Part shown: piece after piece, positions 1 to 6,881 of the stretch
How positions within the stretch are numbered: the first letter of the stretch is position 1
Layout: the number at the start of each line of letters is the position of its first letter
NCBI GenBank assembly: GCA_031376285.1
Contig: JANMDN010000064.1
Coordinates: 1-19,675, forward strand
Length of the DNA stretch: 19,675 nucleotides
Direction of reading: 5' to 3'
Origin: JANMDN01 sp031376285
GTDB lineage: Bacteria > Actinomycetota > Thermoleophilia > Miltoncostaeales > Miltoncostaeaceae
Program-made: the position numbers and the translations under genes
Notes under the pieces: model-generated
Told to the model about the DNA's origin: nothing
Database searches by the model: none
The model's input: only the letters and a program-made list of their open reading frames with translations

Positions 1-147
1 CTCGAGCGCGGACAACTGATCGTGAATCGGCGCGACGGTCCACGCCGCTCCATCACCCGCGCCAAGCTGCACCCACCAGGCGCCGAGGCTGCGAATGGTT
101 CCGATCGCGTCGCGCGATTCGTAGCGCGTCGGGTCGAGGGCTTTCAT
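1..147 (-). CDS. N-terminal part of an unknown protein, cut by the window edge
   Basis: An ATG at 147 (reading leftward) opens a frame that stays open to the first base, giving 49 residues beginning MKALDPTRYESRD and containing a GAWWVQLG stretch. Codon composition matches the neighbouring genes. A TAGGAT hexamer (164-169) lies 16 bases upstream of the ATG and could be a -10 element giving a very short leader; I see no convincing ribosome binding site apart from GCAGG touching the ATG. I do not recognise the family from this fragment, and no signal peptide or membrane segment is visible in it. The rest of the gene lies to the left of the window. The start codon is the first reasonable one but is not proven. 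Confidence 0.5.
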   Translation of the reverse strand, partial: MKALDPTRYESRDAIGTIRSLGAWWVQLGAGDGAAWTVAPIHDQLSALE

Positions 148-416
148 CCTGCAATGATCGCCGATCCTAACCGCCCGGTGGCGAGGAACTGGAATGACGA
201 GGCCTGACGGTGTCGCCTGGGCGCCCGGTGATGCATGCCGCCACCTCAATCGATCCACACGGCACGTTTTCGCACGCAGCCCGCGCGCAACATCCTGTCG
301 GCGCGGGCATTTGCGTGCGCTGCCTCGCACCACGAGCCTAGTCAGCCCCTCCGGGACAGCGGGTATGCGCGACGTAATGAGCCGTAAGCTCCACGTTCGG
401 GAGCTGTGAGAAGCCG
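148..416. other. Intergenic region, no convincing gene
   Basis: This stretch separates the start of the left-edge gene from the end of the DNA glycosylase gene. Short open frames on both strands here lack ribosome binding sites and recognisable protein features. The only structures I can point to are the candidate -10 TAGGAT at 164-169 (minus strand) and the hairpin at 387-405. Confidence 0.5.
387..405 (-). terminator. Small hairpin downstream of the DNA glycosylase gene
   Basis: AGCTCC (387-392) and GGAGCT (400-405) form a perfect 6-bp stem with a 7-base loop, 11 bases past the stop codon of the minus-strand glycosylase gene. There is no clear U tract, so it would be a weak or factor-assisted terminator. 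Confidence 0.3.
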
Positions 417-1073
417 TTAGGCCGGGGCGCTGTCGAGCGACTCCCAGAGGTAGAGGCTCGCGATCGACCGGTACGGTCGCCACGGCTCGGCAATCTCGGC
501 GAGTCGAGCGGGGCTGAGGTCAGGGACGCCGTACGCGCGTTCGACGGCGCGACGCACTCCAAGGTCGCCGACCGGCAGCACGTCGGGGCGGTCGAGGTGG
601 AAGATCAGGAACATGTCCGCGGTCCAGGTACCGATGCCCTTCACGGCCGTCAACGCGGTGGTCACCTCGGCGTCGTCGTGGCGCTCGAGTGCATCGAGGA
701 CGAGGGAGCCCGTATCGACGCGGCTCGCGAGGTCCCGTGTGTAGCTGGCCTTCTGGCGTGAGAGACCGCATGATCGAAGGGCTTCGTCGCTTGCGCTGGC
801 AAGCGCCGAGGGCGGTGGCGGCCACACGCCGAAATGCGTTTCCAGGCGCCCGCGAACGGATCGGGCAGCCGCGACGCTGACCTGCTGGCCGATGATTGCT
901 TGAACGAGGACACCGAACGGATCCGCGGAGCGTCCTCTGCGTCGCGTGTCACGGTCGATCAGACCGTACCGCTCGACGAGGTCGGCCATCGTCGGGTCGG
1001 CGTCGCGAAGATGTTGGGCGGCGAGCGCCGCAACCGGATCGGACACGGCCGAAGGGTAGCGGGCGCGCGCCAC
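417..1073 (-). CDS. DNA-3-methyladenine glycosylase, AlkA-like (HhH-GPD superfamily)
   Basis: Predicted base-excision-repair glycosylase of 218 residues that removes alkylated purines from DNA in the cytoplasm. The protein has the HhH-GPD layout: an N-terminal helical part with IIGQQVS at 60-66, a helix-hairpin-helix with the glycine-rich hairpin VKGIGTWTADMF around 144-155, and the catalytic aspartate expected from AlkA at D170 in PVGDLGV. No iron-sulphur cysteine cluster is present, which argues against the EndoIII/MutY branch. It lacks the N-terminal Ada or extra AlkA domain, so it resembles the short bacterial 3-methyladenine glycosylase II type. The start is GTG at 1073 with a weak upstream signal; an ATG at residue 29 is a possible later start. 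It is transcribed divergently from the copC pair, 65 bases away. Substrate range cannot be read from the sequence. Confidence 0.88.
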   Translation of the reverse strand: MARARYPSAVSDPVAALAAQHLRDADPTMADLVERYGLIDRDTRRRGRSADPFGVLVQAIIGQQVSVAAARSVRGRLETHFGVWPPPPSALASASDEALRSCGLSRQKASYTRDLASRVDTGSLVLDALERHDDAEVTTALTAVKGIGTWTADMFLIFHLDRPDVLPVGDLGVRRAVERAYGVPDLSPARLAEIAEPWRPYRSIASLYLWESLDSAPA

Positions 1074-1138
1074 CGGACCCGACAGTCGGTGTCGTCCATC
1101 CCGTTGCCGACACGCGCGCCCTGTGTCACCGTGAGGCA

Positions 1139-1447
1139 GTGCTCGGGGTCCGGCAGGCGACGTCGATCCATCGCGCCCTCACGGTGACGAGCGCGCTCGT
1201 CGCAAGTCTCGGCGCTCACGCCGCGTCAACGGGGCAGCTTCAGTCGCTGACGGTCGCCCCCCTCATCTGGGGCTCGATCGTCGCGGCGTCGGCGCTTGTC
1301 TGGCCGGCCCGCCGGTGGCAACGACGGGGACTTGCCCGCTCGAGCCTCGTGCTCATGGCCGGCCAGGCCATGGTCCATGTCACGATGACGAAGCTACCCA
1401 GGGCAAACGCCGATCCTCACGTCGAACCACGGAGACAACACCCATGA
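1139..1447 (+). CDS. Small membrane protein coupled to copC
   Basis: An open frame of about 102 residues with three hydrophobic stretches (LTVTSALVASLG, VAPLIWGSIVAASALVW, and LARSSLVLMAGQAMVHVTM) separated by an arginine-rich loop, ending with a hydrophilic tail. Its TGA overlaps the copC ATG in an ATGA junction at 1444-1447, which suggests translational coupling and argues that the frame is real. Start chosen at GTG 1139 with GTGAGG just upstream; GTG 1184 is an alternative. Histidines in GAHA and MVHV lie in or near the predicted membrane segments. I recall larger membrane proteins beside CopC in Actinobacteria with a similar histidine-ended helix, so this may be a short or truncated relative. 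Its function is unknown; a role in copper handling is inferred only from position. Confidence 0.55.
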   Translation: MLGVRQATSIHRALTVTSALVASLGAHAASTGQLQSLTVAPLIWGSIVAASALVWPARRWQRRGLARSSLVLMAGQAMVHVTMTKLPRANADPHVEPRRQHP

Positions 1448-1809
1448 CACACGTTCGCGCGCTTGCCCTTGGCGCATCACTGCTTGCCATCTCGGCGGTG
1501 CCCGCCGCCGCTCACACCACGGTGAGTGCGAGCAAACCCGCCGCAAACGCGACGGTCGCCGTCCTTCCCGCCTCGATCTCGGTCACGTTCGATGCCCGGC
1601 TCCTCAGGGTCGAGCGTGTCATTCTGACCCCACCGAGCGGCAAGAACGCCGTCCGTTCCTTCGCGATCAACGCGAAGAACAAGCAGCAGCTCGTCATCAA
1701 GACCAAGCGTGCTGGCTCCGGTCAGTACAACCTGTACTGGAAGGTCACCGGAGCCGACGGCCACACCATCACGGGGCGGCTGCGCTTCAAGACGACGCGC
1801 GCCTCGTAG
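1444..1809 (+). CDS. copC: CopC-domain periplasmic/extracytoplasmic copper-binding protein
   Basis: A 121-residue exported protein of the CopC/YcnJ N-domain family, a small beta-barrel that binds Cu(II) outside the cytoplasmic membrane. A signal peptide covers residues 1-23 and cleavage after AAA would leave His24 as the new N-terminus. Together with D105 and H107 in the ADGHTITG motif this gives the histidine-brace type Cu(II) site known from CopC (His1, Asp, His). The methionine-rich Cu(I) loop of some CopC proteins is absent, so only the Cu(II) site is expected. The length is normal for a CopC domain alone, and no CopD domain or gene follows. It overlaps the preceding membrane-protein gene by four bases. 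The next gene converges from the opposite strand only 14 bases away. Confidence 0.88.
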   Translation: MTHVRALALGASLLAISAVPAAAHTTVSASKPAANATVAVLPASISVTFDARLLRVERVILTPPSGKNAVRSFAINAKNKQQLVIKTKRAGSGQYNLYWKVTGADGHTITGRLRFKTTRAS

Positions 1810-1823
1810 CGGCCAGCGTCCTC

Positions 1824-2285
1824 TTAGACGCAGAGTCGCCGATTCCCGGTGACGCCTCGGGAACAGATCTCACGACGCTCCGCCCGGAGCAAACGCCAGC
1901 GGACGGGGTCGTAGGTTCCGGCGGGAAGGCGTCGGAGCGTCACGCTCGTGGTCCAGCCGATCCGCGAATCGTCGGCGAGACCGCGAACCGTCACCGAACC
2001 AGAAGCACGGGTGAAGCCGCCGCTGCTGCGTATCGCGAGCTTCCAACGGACGGTTGGGGAGGATCCGCCGTCCCCCTGGCCGGCCACGCGGGCTCGGGTC
2101 GTTGCGACGATGCGGTTCATCAGCGCGCGCGCGGTTGGGGACGTCGGGGGGTTCCCGAGCTGTCGCTTGAGCTCGGCGGTTACCACTCGTGACGTGGTGA
2201 ATATCGGGGCAGCCGCAAGTCCAGCGGCGGGGGCTGCGACCGCGACGAGCATCGCCAAAGCGATCGGCATGGTTCGAACGCGCAT
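1824..2285 (-). CDS. Secreted protein of unknown function
   Basis: A 153-residue protein with a clear signal peptide (MRVRTMPIALAMLVAVAAPAAG, cleavage around residue 25). The mature part is small and beta-rich, with two cysteines close together near the C-terminus (in EICSRGV and RRLCV) that could form a disulphide. GAGGAG lies 6 bases before the ATG, so the start is well supported. A hairpin CGGGG-CCA-CCCCG at 2310-2322 lies just upstream of that ribosome binding site and could be part of the leader. I do not recognise the family. The DPVRWRLLRAERREICSRGVTG region would be the best part to search with. It converges on copC. Confidence 0.75.
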   Translation of the reverse strand: MRVRTMPIALAMLVAVAAPAAGLAAAPIFTTSRVVTAELKRQLGNPPTSPTARALMNRIVATTRARVAGQGDGGSSPTVRWKLAIRSSGGFTRASGSVTVRGLADDSRIGWTTSVTLRRLPAGTYDPVRWRLLRAERREICSRGVTGNRRLCV

Positions 2286-2400
2286 CGTTCACTCCTCATT
2301 GGTCAGGGGCGGGGCCACCCCGATGGTGCCTGAGTCGTCGGATGCCTACCGCGAGCTTCACAGGTTTCAAACCCACGGAATACACAGATGCGGCGCTGGC

Positions 2401-2426
2401 CCAGTGGTACGGAGGTTCTACACTGG
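2401..2426 (+). promoter_or_regulatory. Promoter with -10 TACACT placed for a leaderless mRNA, inside an inverted repeat
   Basis: TACACT (2419-2424) sits exactly six bases before the ATG at 2431, the position of a -10 element if transcription begins at the start codon. The flanks CCAGTG (2401-2406) and CACTGG (2421-2426) form a 6-bp inverted repeat overlapping the -10, a possible operator. GGAGG at 2411-2415 is too far (15 bases) from the ATG to be a normal ribosome binding site. Confidence 0.45.
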
Positions 2427-2430
2427 CCCG

Positions 2431-2859
2431 ATGGCGTCCCATCGACCGTATCGCGGCTCGGACGTGGTGCCCTACAGCGAGGTCGTCGCGGGCACTCGCC
2501 AGCGCCCGCGGCCAGACGCCTCGACCCTCGAGCGCCACGGGGGAGCGGTCCGTCGGCTGCGCGCGTGGGTAACCGTCGCGCGGGCGACAGGGATTATTCT
2601 GGCGGTCATCGGACCGGGCGCCGTTGTCGCGACGCTTGCCCGAGCGGCGTTCGACCGGGACGTGGCGCGCGAGATCGTGCAGGGAGCGGTTCGCGAGGGA
2701 GTCCGGGCCGAGGTTGCCGACCGCACGGCCGCAACTCGCGCACGCGGGCGCGCCGCCGTTAACGCGTGGAACGGCTGCCCGGACTGCACGCTCGGAACAC
2801 GCGTGCGCGATATGTGGGACGCGATTGTGCCGGCGGGAGCCTCCGCCCAAGCCCCATGA
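2431..2859 (+). CDS. Single-span membrane protein of unknown function
   Basis: A 142-residue protein. Residues 1-45 are hydrophilic and rich in arginine, one membrane segment follows (TGIILAVIGPGAVVATLA, about 51-68), then a charged, probably helical stretch rich in Arg/Ala/Glu/Val, and a tail with WNGCPDC holding a CxxC-like pair of cysteines. The start is chosen at ATG 2431 because a -10-like TACACT lies 6 bases before it, the spacing of a leaderless transcript; open sequence further upstream has no start signal. The stop overlaps the ATG of the cupin gene (ATGA at 2856-2859), so the two are probably co-translated. The family is not recognised. Confidence 0.6.
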   Translation: MASHRPYRGSDVVPYSEVVAGTRQRPRPDASTLERHGGAVRRLRAWVTVARATGIILAVIGPGAVVATLARAAFDRDVAREIVQGAVREGVRAEVADRTAATRARGRAAVNAWNGCPDCTLGTRVRDMWDAIVPAGASAQAP

Positions 2860-3389
2860 GCGAGGCCCCGCTCAATGCGCTGGACGGCGCGCTCGTCCCG
2901 GACGGTGCCGGCTGGTTCGTGTTGAACGCTCGCGACGCCCGCTGGTGGGAAAGCGACGAGCTGGGCGCTTTCTGCCCGTTCGAAGGTTCCGAACGCTTTC
3001 CGGAGACCGGCGTGAACCTCAACGTGCTGGCCCCGGGGCAGCCGAGCTGCATGTACCACGGCGAGAACAGTCAAGAGAACTTCCTCGTGCTGGCCGGAGA
3101 GTGCGTCCTGATCATCGAGGGCACCGAGCGCCCCCTTCGCGCCTGGGACTTCGTGCACTGTCCAGCGTGGACCGAGCACGTCATCGTCGGCGCCGGCGCC
3201 GGACCATGCCTCTTCCTCGCCATCGGCGCGCGCCTCCAGACGTCCGAGGTCCGCTACCCGGTTGACCCGGTCGCCGCGGCCCATGGCGCATCCGTCGAGT
3301 CCGAGACGACCCAACCGCGTGAGGCGTACGCCCGTTTTTCGGCGGTCGCGTCCCGCGCGTATCGAGCGGGCGGCCTTCCGGACGGGTAG
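2856..3389 (+). CDS. Cupin-domain protein
   Basis: A 177-residue protein with one conserved-barrel (cupin) domain at about residues 52-128. Cupin motif 1 is represented by YHGENSQENFLVLAGE, giving H68, E70 and E74 as possible metal ligands, and motif 2 by DFVHCPAWTEHVIVGAG with H108. The usual HxH pair of motif 1 is not present in its standard form, so metal binding is likely but its geometry uncertain. The N-terminus carries a tryptophan-rich stretch (ARDARWWESDE) typical of small actinobacterial cupins. The start ATG overlaps the preceding stop by four bases. No signal peptide is present, so it is cytoplasmic. Reaction and substrate cannot be assigned; cupins range from isomerases and dioxygenases to binding proteins. 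Confidence 0.8.
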   Translation: MSEAPLNALDGALVPDGAGWFVLNARDARWWESDELGAFCPFEGSERFPETGVNLNVLAPGQPSCMYHGENSQENFLVLAGECVLIIEGTERPLRAWDFVHCPAWTEHVIVGAGAGPCLFLAIGARLQTSEVRYPVDPVAAAHGASVESETTQPREAYARFSAVASRAYRAGGLPDG

Positions 3390-3465
3390 CGATCCGCGAG
3401 GAACACGTTCCGGCGGCGAGACCGGCATGACCCCACGGGACATTCTGAGCTGACACCATGTCGCA

Positions 3466-4341
3466 ATGGACGTGATCAGGTGGGAGTATCAGCCGGAACC
3501 GCTTCGGGATCCAATCGTCGTCGCGGCGTTCGGCGGTTGGAACGACGCAGCAGGGTCTGCATCGAGCGCACTCGCGTTTCTCGCCGAGCAGCTTGATGCC
3601 CGAAAGGTCGCCACGATCGACCCCGAGTCCTTCTACGACTTTCAGTCGACGCGACCGATCATCGACCTCTCCGAGCCCGGAAATCACTCCGTCACGTGGC
3701 CGGAGGTCGAGATCTACGAGGCAAGACCGGCACGTAGCGACCGCGATCTCGTGCTGCTTGCGGGATCGGAGCCGTCGATGCGTTGGAGGACGTTCTGCGA
3801 CACCGTCGTTGGGCTCGCCACGACGCTTGGGTCGCAGCAGGTCGTCACCCTGGGCGCGCTCCTCGCCGATGTGGCCCACACCCGCCCGATCCGGTTGACC
3901 GGACTCGCCTCAAGCCCCGAGCTGATCGAGGGTCTCAACACTCGCACCCCCTCCTACCAGGGGCCGACTGGAATCGTCGGGGTTCTGCACCACGCCGTTG
4001 CGACGGCCGGTCTGCGCTCGATCTCCCTCTGGGCGCCGGTGCCGCACTACGCGGCTGGAGTCACCAACCCGAAGGGCGCCCACGCGCTCCTGAGTGGCTT
4101 TCAGCACGTCACGGGAATCCCGGTCGATCTCTCTGAGCTCGCGGCGGCCGCTGATCAGCACGAGGCCCAGGTGTCGAGAGCCGTGTCAAACGACCAGCGT
4201 CTGCAGGCCCTCGTTGAGCGGTTGGAGGGTGAGGGGCCAGAAGATGACCTCAACTTCGATCCCAACCAGCTGCCATCTGGTGACGAGCTTGCCGAAGAAC
4301 TCGAACGTTTCCTGCGCCAGCGGGAAGAGCCTCCCCAGTAG
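3466..4341 (+). CDS. PAC2-family protein (proteasome assembly chaperone 2 fold)
   Basis: A 291-residue cytoplasmic protein of the PAC2 family, common in Actinobacteria and structurally related to the eukaryotic proteasome assembly chaperone 2. Family hallmarks visible are FGGWNDAAGSAS (residues 22-33), the central VTLGALLADVAHTRP segment, the SYQGPTGIVGVLH motif and APVPHYAAGVTNPKGA near 200. The last 60 residues form an acidic, probably coiled-coil tail (ERLEGEGPEDDLNF and ELAEELERFLRQREE). Actinobacterial members are often found in genomes with a 20S proteasome, but a proteasome role is not proven. The start is ATG 3466; there is no Shine-Dalgarno sequence. A CACCAT hexamer sits at the -12 to -7 position, so this may be another leaderless start. 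Tandem hairpins follow the gene. Confidence 0.88.
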   Translation: MDVIRWEYQPEPLRDPIVVAAFGGWNDAAGSASSALAFLAEQLDARKVATIDPESFYDFQSTRPIIDLSEPGNHSVTWPEVEIYEARPARSDRDLVLLAGSEPSMRWRTFCDTVVGLATTLGSQQVVTLGALLADVAHTRPIRLTGLASSPELIEGLNTRTPSYQGPTGIVGVLHHAVATAGLRSISLWAPVPHYAAGVTNPKGAHALLSGFQHVTGIPVDLSELAAAADQHEAQVSRAVSNDQRLQALVERLEGEGPEDDLNFDPNQLPSGDELAEELERFLRQREEPPQ

Positions 4342-4371
4342 GACGCGTTCGCCGAGGTGGCCCGGGCCGTC

Positions 4372-4404
4372 GGGCGATCGAACCTCGCTTTGGCTCGATC
4401 GCCC
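4372..4404 (+). terminator. Strong hairpin after the PAC2 gene
   Basis: GGGCGATCGA (4372-4381) pairs perfectly with TCGATCGCCC (4395-4404): 10 bp with a 13-base loop, 31 bases past the PAC2 stop codon. There is no long U run directly after it, but the strength and position fit a terminator. Confidence 0.6.
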
Positions 4405-4413
4405 TCGTTCGAC

Positions 4414-4491
4414 GGGTCGTTTTCACGGCGTAAGCGACCCACAGCCGGCGCTGAGCTGACACTTGCGTGGGGGCCCGTCGGGTTTACGCCG
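4414..4491 (+). promoter_or_regulatory. Second hairpin with a competing alternative pairing
   Basis: GGGTCG plus TTT (4414-4422) pairs with AAG plus CGACCC (4432-4440), a 9-bp stem with one G-U pair. The right arm can instead pair downstream: CGGCGTAA (4426-4433) with TTACGCCG (4484-4491) and ACCC (4437-4440) with GGGT (4480-4483). The two folds exclude each other. It may be no more than a tandem terminator after PAC2, or part of the leader of the RTX gene that begins at 4600. No riboswitch class is recognised. Confidence 0.3.
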
Positions 4492-4599
4492 CGGTTACCG
4501 CCGGGCGACGTCTCGCAATTACGAAGGCCGCCTACCGTGATCTCATCAGGCAGTCATCCGCTCTAGGGACCTGCCACTGACCCCAGAGAAGGAGCCCAC

Positions 4600-5292
4600 A
4601 TGTCTCTTCGACTCACCCTCACAAGCGTCGCCGCGTGCCTGGCCGTCGCAACACCATTCGCGGTCGCCGCGGGCGCGGACGACAACGCCAACATCCTCCG
4701 TGGCACGGAGCGCGCCGACCAGATCGCCGGCCTCGGCGGCAACGACGTCATCTACGGCTTTCGCGGCTTCGACATCCTTCGCGGCGACGCGGGCGCCGAT
4801 CTTGTTCTCGCCGGCCGCGGCGGGGACACCGTCCTTGGCGGGTCCGAGGACGACGTGATCTTTGGAAACCAGGGGCGCGACGCGCTGCTTGGCCAGGCCG
4901 GAAACGACGTCATCTTCGGCGGTGACCAGGCCGACGTCATCGGGGGCGGTTCCGGAGACGACCGGCTGATGGGTGGCCGCGGTAACGACACGATCTACGC
5001 GAGCATCGGCGCTGACGTCGAGCTGGGTGGACGGGGGAACGATGTGCTGGTCGCTCGTGCCAACGATGGCCAGATTGACACGCTCATCTGTGGGCCCGGT
5101 AACGACATTGCCTTCGCCCGTGCCGAAGACGTCGTCGACCCGACTTGCGAGACCGTCTATCGGGTCGCCGCAGCGGAAGCCGAGCCGGCAGACGAGGATC
5201 AGGCTCCGGCCGCCGAGGTGGCTCCGACTGGCGACAACGACGCGCGGGGCGACCAGGACGGCAGTACCGACCTCCCCGCCCAGCGCAAGTAG
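4600..5292 (+). CDS. Secreted RTX-type calcium-binding protein
   Basis: A 230-residue exported protein. A signal peptide spans residues 1-25 (LTSVAACLAVATPFAVAAGA). Residues 35-150 are a run of hemolysin-type nonapeptide repeats of the form GGxGxDxUx (for example LGGNDVIYG, GGSEDDVIFG, GQAGNDVIFGG, GGRGNDTIY, GGRGNDVLV), which fold as a parallel beta-roll that binds Ca2+ between turns. Two cysteines (C164, C183) follow in TLICGPGND and DPTCETV and may form a disulphide. The last 45 residues are acidic, low-complexity and probably disordered. No catalytic domain is attached. It carries an N-terminal Sec-type signal, so it does not depend on a type I secretion signal. AAGGAG at 4589-4594 lies 5 bases before the ATG. 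Such stand-alone RTX proteins are abundant in Thermoleophilia; the biological role is unknown. Confidence 0.88.
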   Translation: MSLRLTLTSVAACLAVATPFAVAAGADDNANILRGTERADQIAGLGGNDVIYGFRGFDILRGDAGADLVLAGRGGDTVLGGSEDDVIFGNQGRDALLGQAGNDVIFGGDQADVIGGGSGDDRLMGGRGNDTIYASIGADVELGGRGNDVLVARANDGQIDTLICGPGNDIAFARAEDVVDPTCETVYRVAAAEAEPADEDQAPAAEVAPTGDNDARGDQDGSTDLPAQRK

Positions 5293-5306
5293 CAGCAGGC
5301 CGAACC

Positions 5307-5343
5307 TCAGAGGGCGACCTGCCAATGGCCGGACGCCCTCTGA
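5307..5343 (+). terminator. Hairpin terminator after the RTX gene
   Basis: TCAGAGGGCG (5307-5316) and CGCCCTCTGA (5334-5343) form a perfect 10-bp stem with a 17-base loop, beginning 14 bases after the RTX stop codon. No U tract follows, as is common in high-GC actinobacterial terminators. Confidence 0.65.
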
Positions 5344-5385
5344 CGGGCCGCCCACCGATACCTTCGCCCCGAATTACGCTGCGCA

Positions 5386-5391
5386 TACACT
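5386..5391 (+). promoter_or_regulatory. Candidate -10 element for the DUF5666/two-component operon
   Basis: TACACT lies 32 bases before the ATG at 5424, downstream of the preceding terminator and upstream of a four-gene operon. It would give a leader of about 25 bases. The octamer TACACTGG is the same as at 2419-2426. No matching -35 element is evident. Confidence 0.35.
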
Positions 5392-5423
5392 GGAATTCAT
5401 CGACCGTGCGATCCTCATTTGAT

Positions 5424-6203
5424 ATGCGACGCCCGCGCCCCGTCATCCTTTGTCTCGCCATTTCGCTGCTGCTCCCGGGAGCGGCGCTGCCGGCCCAGCA
5501 GGGCACGAGCCCGACGGGCGCCCGCGCCCAGGCCGCGCACGGTGCGCAAACCGCGCGCGGCATCGTCCAGGAGATCCGCAAGGACCGGGTCCGCCTTCGT
5601 GCCCTCGACGGGCGCGATACCTGGGAGCGGCTCGCGCTGAAGTCTCAGGTCCTGGTGAACGACCGCCCCGGGGTACTGCGCGATATTCGGCCGGGCTTCG
5701 TCGCCGAGGTCGTCCGCAACAAGCTGGGTCGGGTGACGACCCTTCGAGCGTTCGGTGAGGTGCCACTCATCACAATGAAGGGCGTCGTCGACCAGATCAC
5801 CGCCACCGGGATCGTGGTGCGGAAGGCAAATGGCACCTCAGTGGTCTTTACGATTGATCCGGCAGCCCGCATCCTCGTGCTCAGCCAGCCGGCGACGGCC
5901 GCTCAGATCCTCGTCGGCTACTCCGTCCTTATCCAGTACCGGGGAAGCGCCCCGCCCGAGGCAATCAGCGCGATCCCCCCAATCTCGATCGACCGTGGCG
6001 TCGTCGACGAGCTGACCGCCACGTCCATCACACTGCGCCGCTCAACCCTGCGCATGACACTCGCACTCGACGCCGCTACGATTGTCCTCGTGGGAGGCCA
6101 ACCGGCATCCGTCGCAGCGCTCAAGCCTGGCCAAGTCGTCGCGGTCGAACATCGCGGCCCGGCGCCCGCGACGACCATCCGTGTGCTCCCCGGTAGGGGC
6201 TAA
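5424..6203 (+). CDS. Secreted protein with three DUF5666-like repeat modules
   Basis: A 259-residue exported protein. The signal peptide is at 1-24 (VILCLAISLLLPGAALPA). Three modules of roughly 65-70 residues follow, each opening with a (R/K)G(I/V)V(Q/D)E/Q(I/L) turn: RGIVQEIRKDRVRLR, KGVVDQITATGIVVR and RGVVDELTATSITLR. Each continues through a hydrophobic strand, a conserved L/P-G-x-x-V element (RPGFVAEVV, LVGYSVLIQY, KPGQVVAVEH) and a final strand. This pattern resembles DUF5666, a small beta-barrel domain of exported proteins with no assigned function. No Shine-Dalgarno sequence is visible; the ATG is chosen because it puts the signal peptide at the N-terminus. It is the first gene of an operon, ending 6 bases before a response regulator, so it may be connected to the signal that the two-component system handles. 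Confidence 0.75.
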   Translation: MRRPRPVILCLAISLLLPGAALPAQQGTSPTGARAQAAHGAQTARGIVQEIRKDRVRLRALDGRDTWERLALKSQVLVNDRPGVLRDIRPGFVAEVVRNKLGRVTTLRAFGEVPLITMKGVVDQITATGIVVRKANGTSVVFTIDPAARILVLSQPATAAQILVGYSVLIQYRGSAPPEAISAIPPISIDRGVVDELTATSITLRRSTLRMTLALDAATIVLVGGQPASVAALKPGQVVAVEHRGPAPATTIRVLPGRG

Positions 6204-6209
6204 GACTCG

Positions 6210-6881
6210 ATGGCAATCGGGACTGTTCTCGTCGTCGAGGACGAGGAGAGCATCGCGAGCCTCATCTCCGCCTACCTCCAACGCGACGGCTATGACGTCC
6301 AGTGGACCCGCTCCGGCCAGGAAGCGCTCCTCCTCCTTGACCGCGCCCGTCCATGCGCCGTCATTCTGGATCTCGGGCTCCCCGACATCGACGGCTTCGA
6401 GGTGTGCAGGAGGATCCGCGCCCGCTCGCGCGTTCCGATTCTCATGGTGACCGCACGCGACGAAGAGCCCGACCGGATCGCCGGGCTCGAGGTCGGCGCG
6501 GATGACTACATCTCAAAACCCTTCTCGCCGCGCGAGCTTGTCGCCCGCGTCCGGGCGGTCCTTCGTCGACTCGAACGGGTGTCGGAGGATCCAATCCTGA
6601 CACTCGGCGACATCGTGATCCGACCGCAGGCGCGCGAGGTCCTCGTGGCTGACGAACCGGTCGAGCTCCGCGGCAAGGAGTTCGATCTCCTCTGTTACCT
6701 CGTCGAGAACCGGGGCGTCGTCGTCTCGCGGGAGCGCCTCCTTGATCGTGTGTGGGGGATGAGCTTCGCCGGTGGGACGCGGACCGTCGACATGCACGTC
6801 GCCCAGGTTCGCCGCAAGCTCGGGCGCCCCGACCTGATCCAAACACTGCGGGGCTACGGCTACAAGGCAGTCGCCCCCTGA
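6210..6881 (+). CDS. OmpR/PhoB-family response regulator
   Basis: A 223-residue DNA-binding response regulator. The receiver domain (1-120) has the acidic pair E10/D11, the phosphorylatable D54 in VILDLGLPD, T81 in MVTARD and K103 in ISKPFSP. The effector domain (about 130-223) is an OmpR-type winged helix with VELRGKEFDLLCYLVENRG, the recognition-helix region RTVDMHVAQVRRKLG and the C-terminal hairpin TLRGYGYKAV. It starts 6 bases after the DUF5666-like gene and shares a CTGA junction with the histidine kinase that follows, so it is the cognate partner of that kinase. The target genes are not evident from the sequence. A GGGG stretch at 6196-6199 may serve as ribosome binding site. Confidence 0.95.
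   Translation: MAIGTVLVVEDEESIASLISAYLQRDGYDVQWTRSGQEALLLLDRARPCAVILDLGLPDIDGFEVCRRIRARSRVPILMVTARDEEPDRIAGLEVGADDYISKPFSPRELVARVRAVLRRLERVSEDPILTLGDIVIRPQAREVLVADEPVELRGKEFDLLCYLVENRGVVVSRERLLDRVWGMSFAGGTRTVDMHVAQVRRKLGRPDLIQTLRGYGYKAVAP

Noticed and set aside
194..409. Plus-strand frame of 71 codons in the left intergenic region.
   Set aside because: No ribosome binding site, arginine/serine-rich composition typical of off-frame GC-rich sequence, and no recognisable features.
1816..1831. GCGTC/GACGC hairpin between copC and the converging secreted-protein gene.
   Set aside because: Only 5 bp, and it overlaps the stop codon of the minus-strand gene; too weak to call a terminator.
2310..2322. 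GGGGCCACCCCG, which resembles the core of the inverted repeats at 8985 and 12570.
   Set aside because: Only 11-12 bases match and the sequence is a self-complementary hairpin likely to arise by chance in GC-rich DNA; not counted as a third copy.
4600..5292. RTX repeats as a possible toxin or type I secretion substrate.
   Set aside because: The protein has an N-terminal signal peptide, no toxin or enzyme domain, and no ABC/HlyD/TolC genes nearby.
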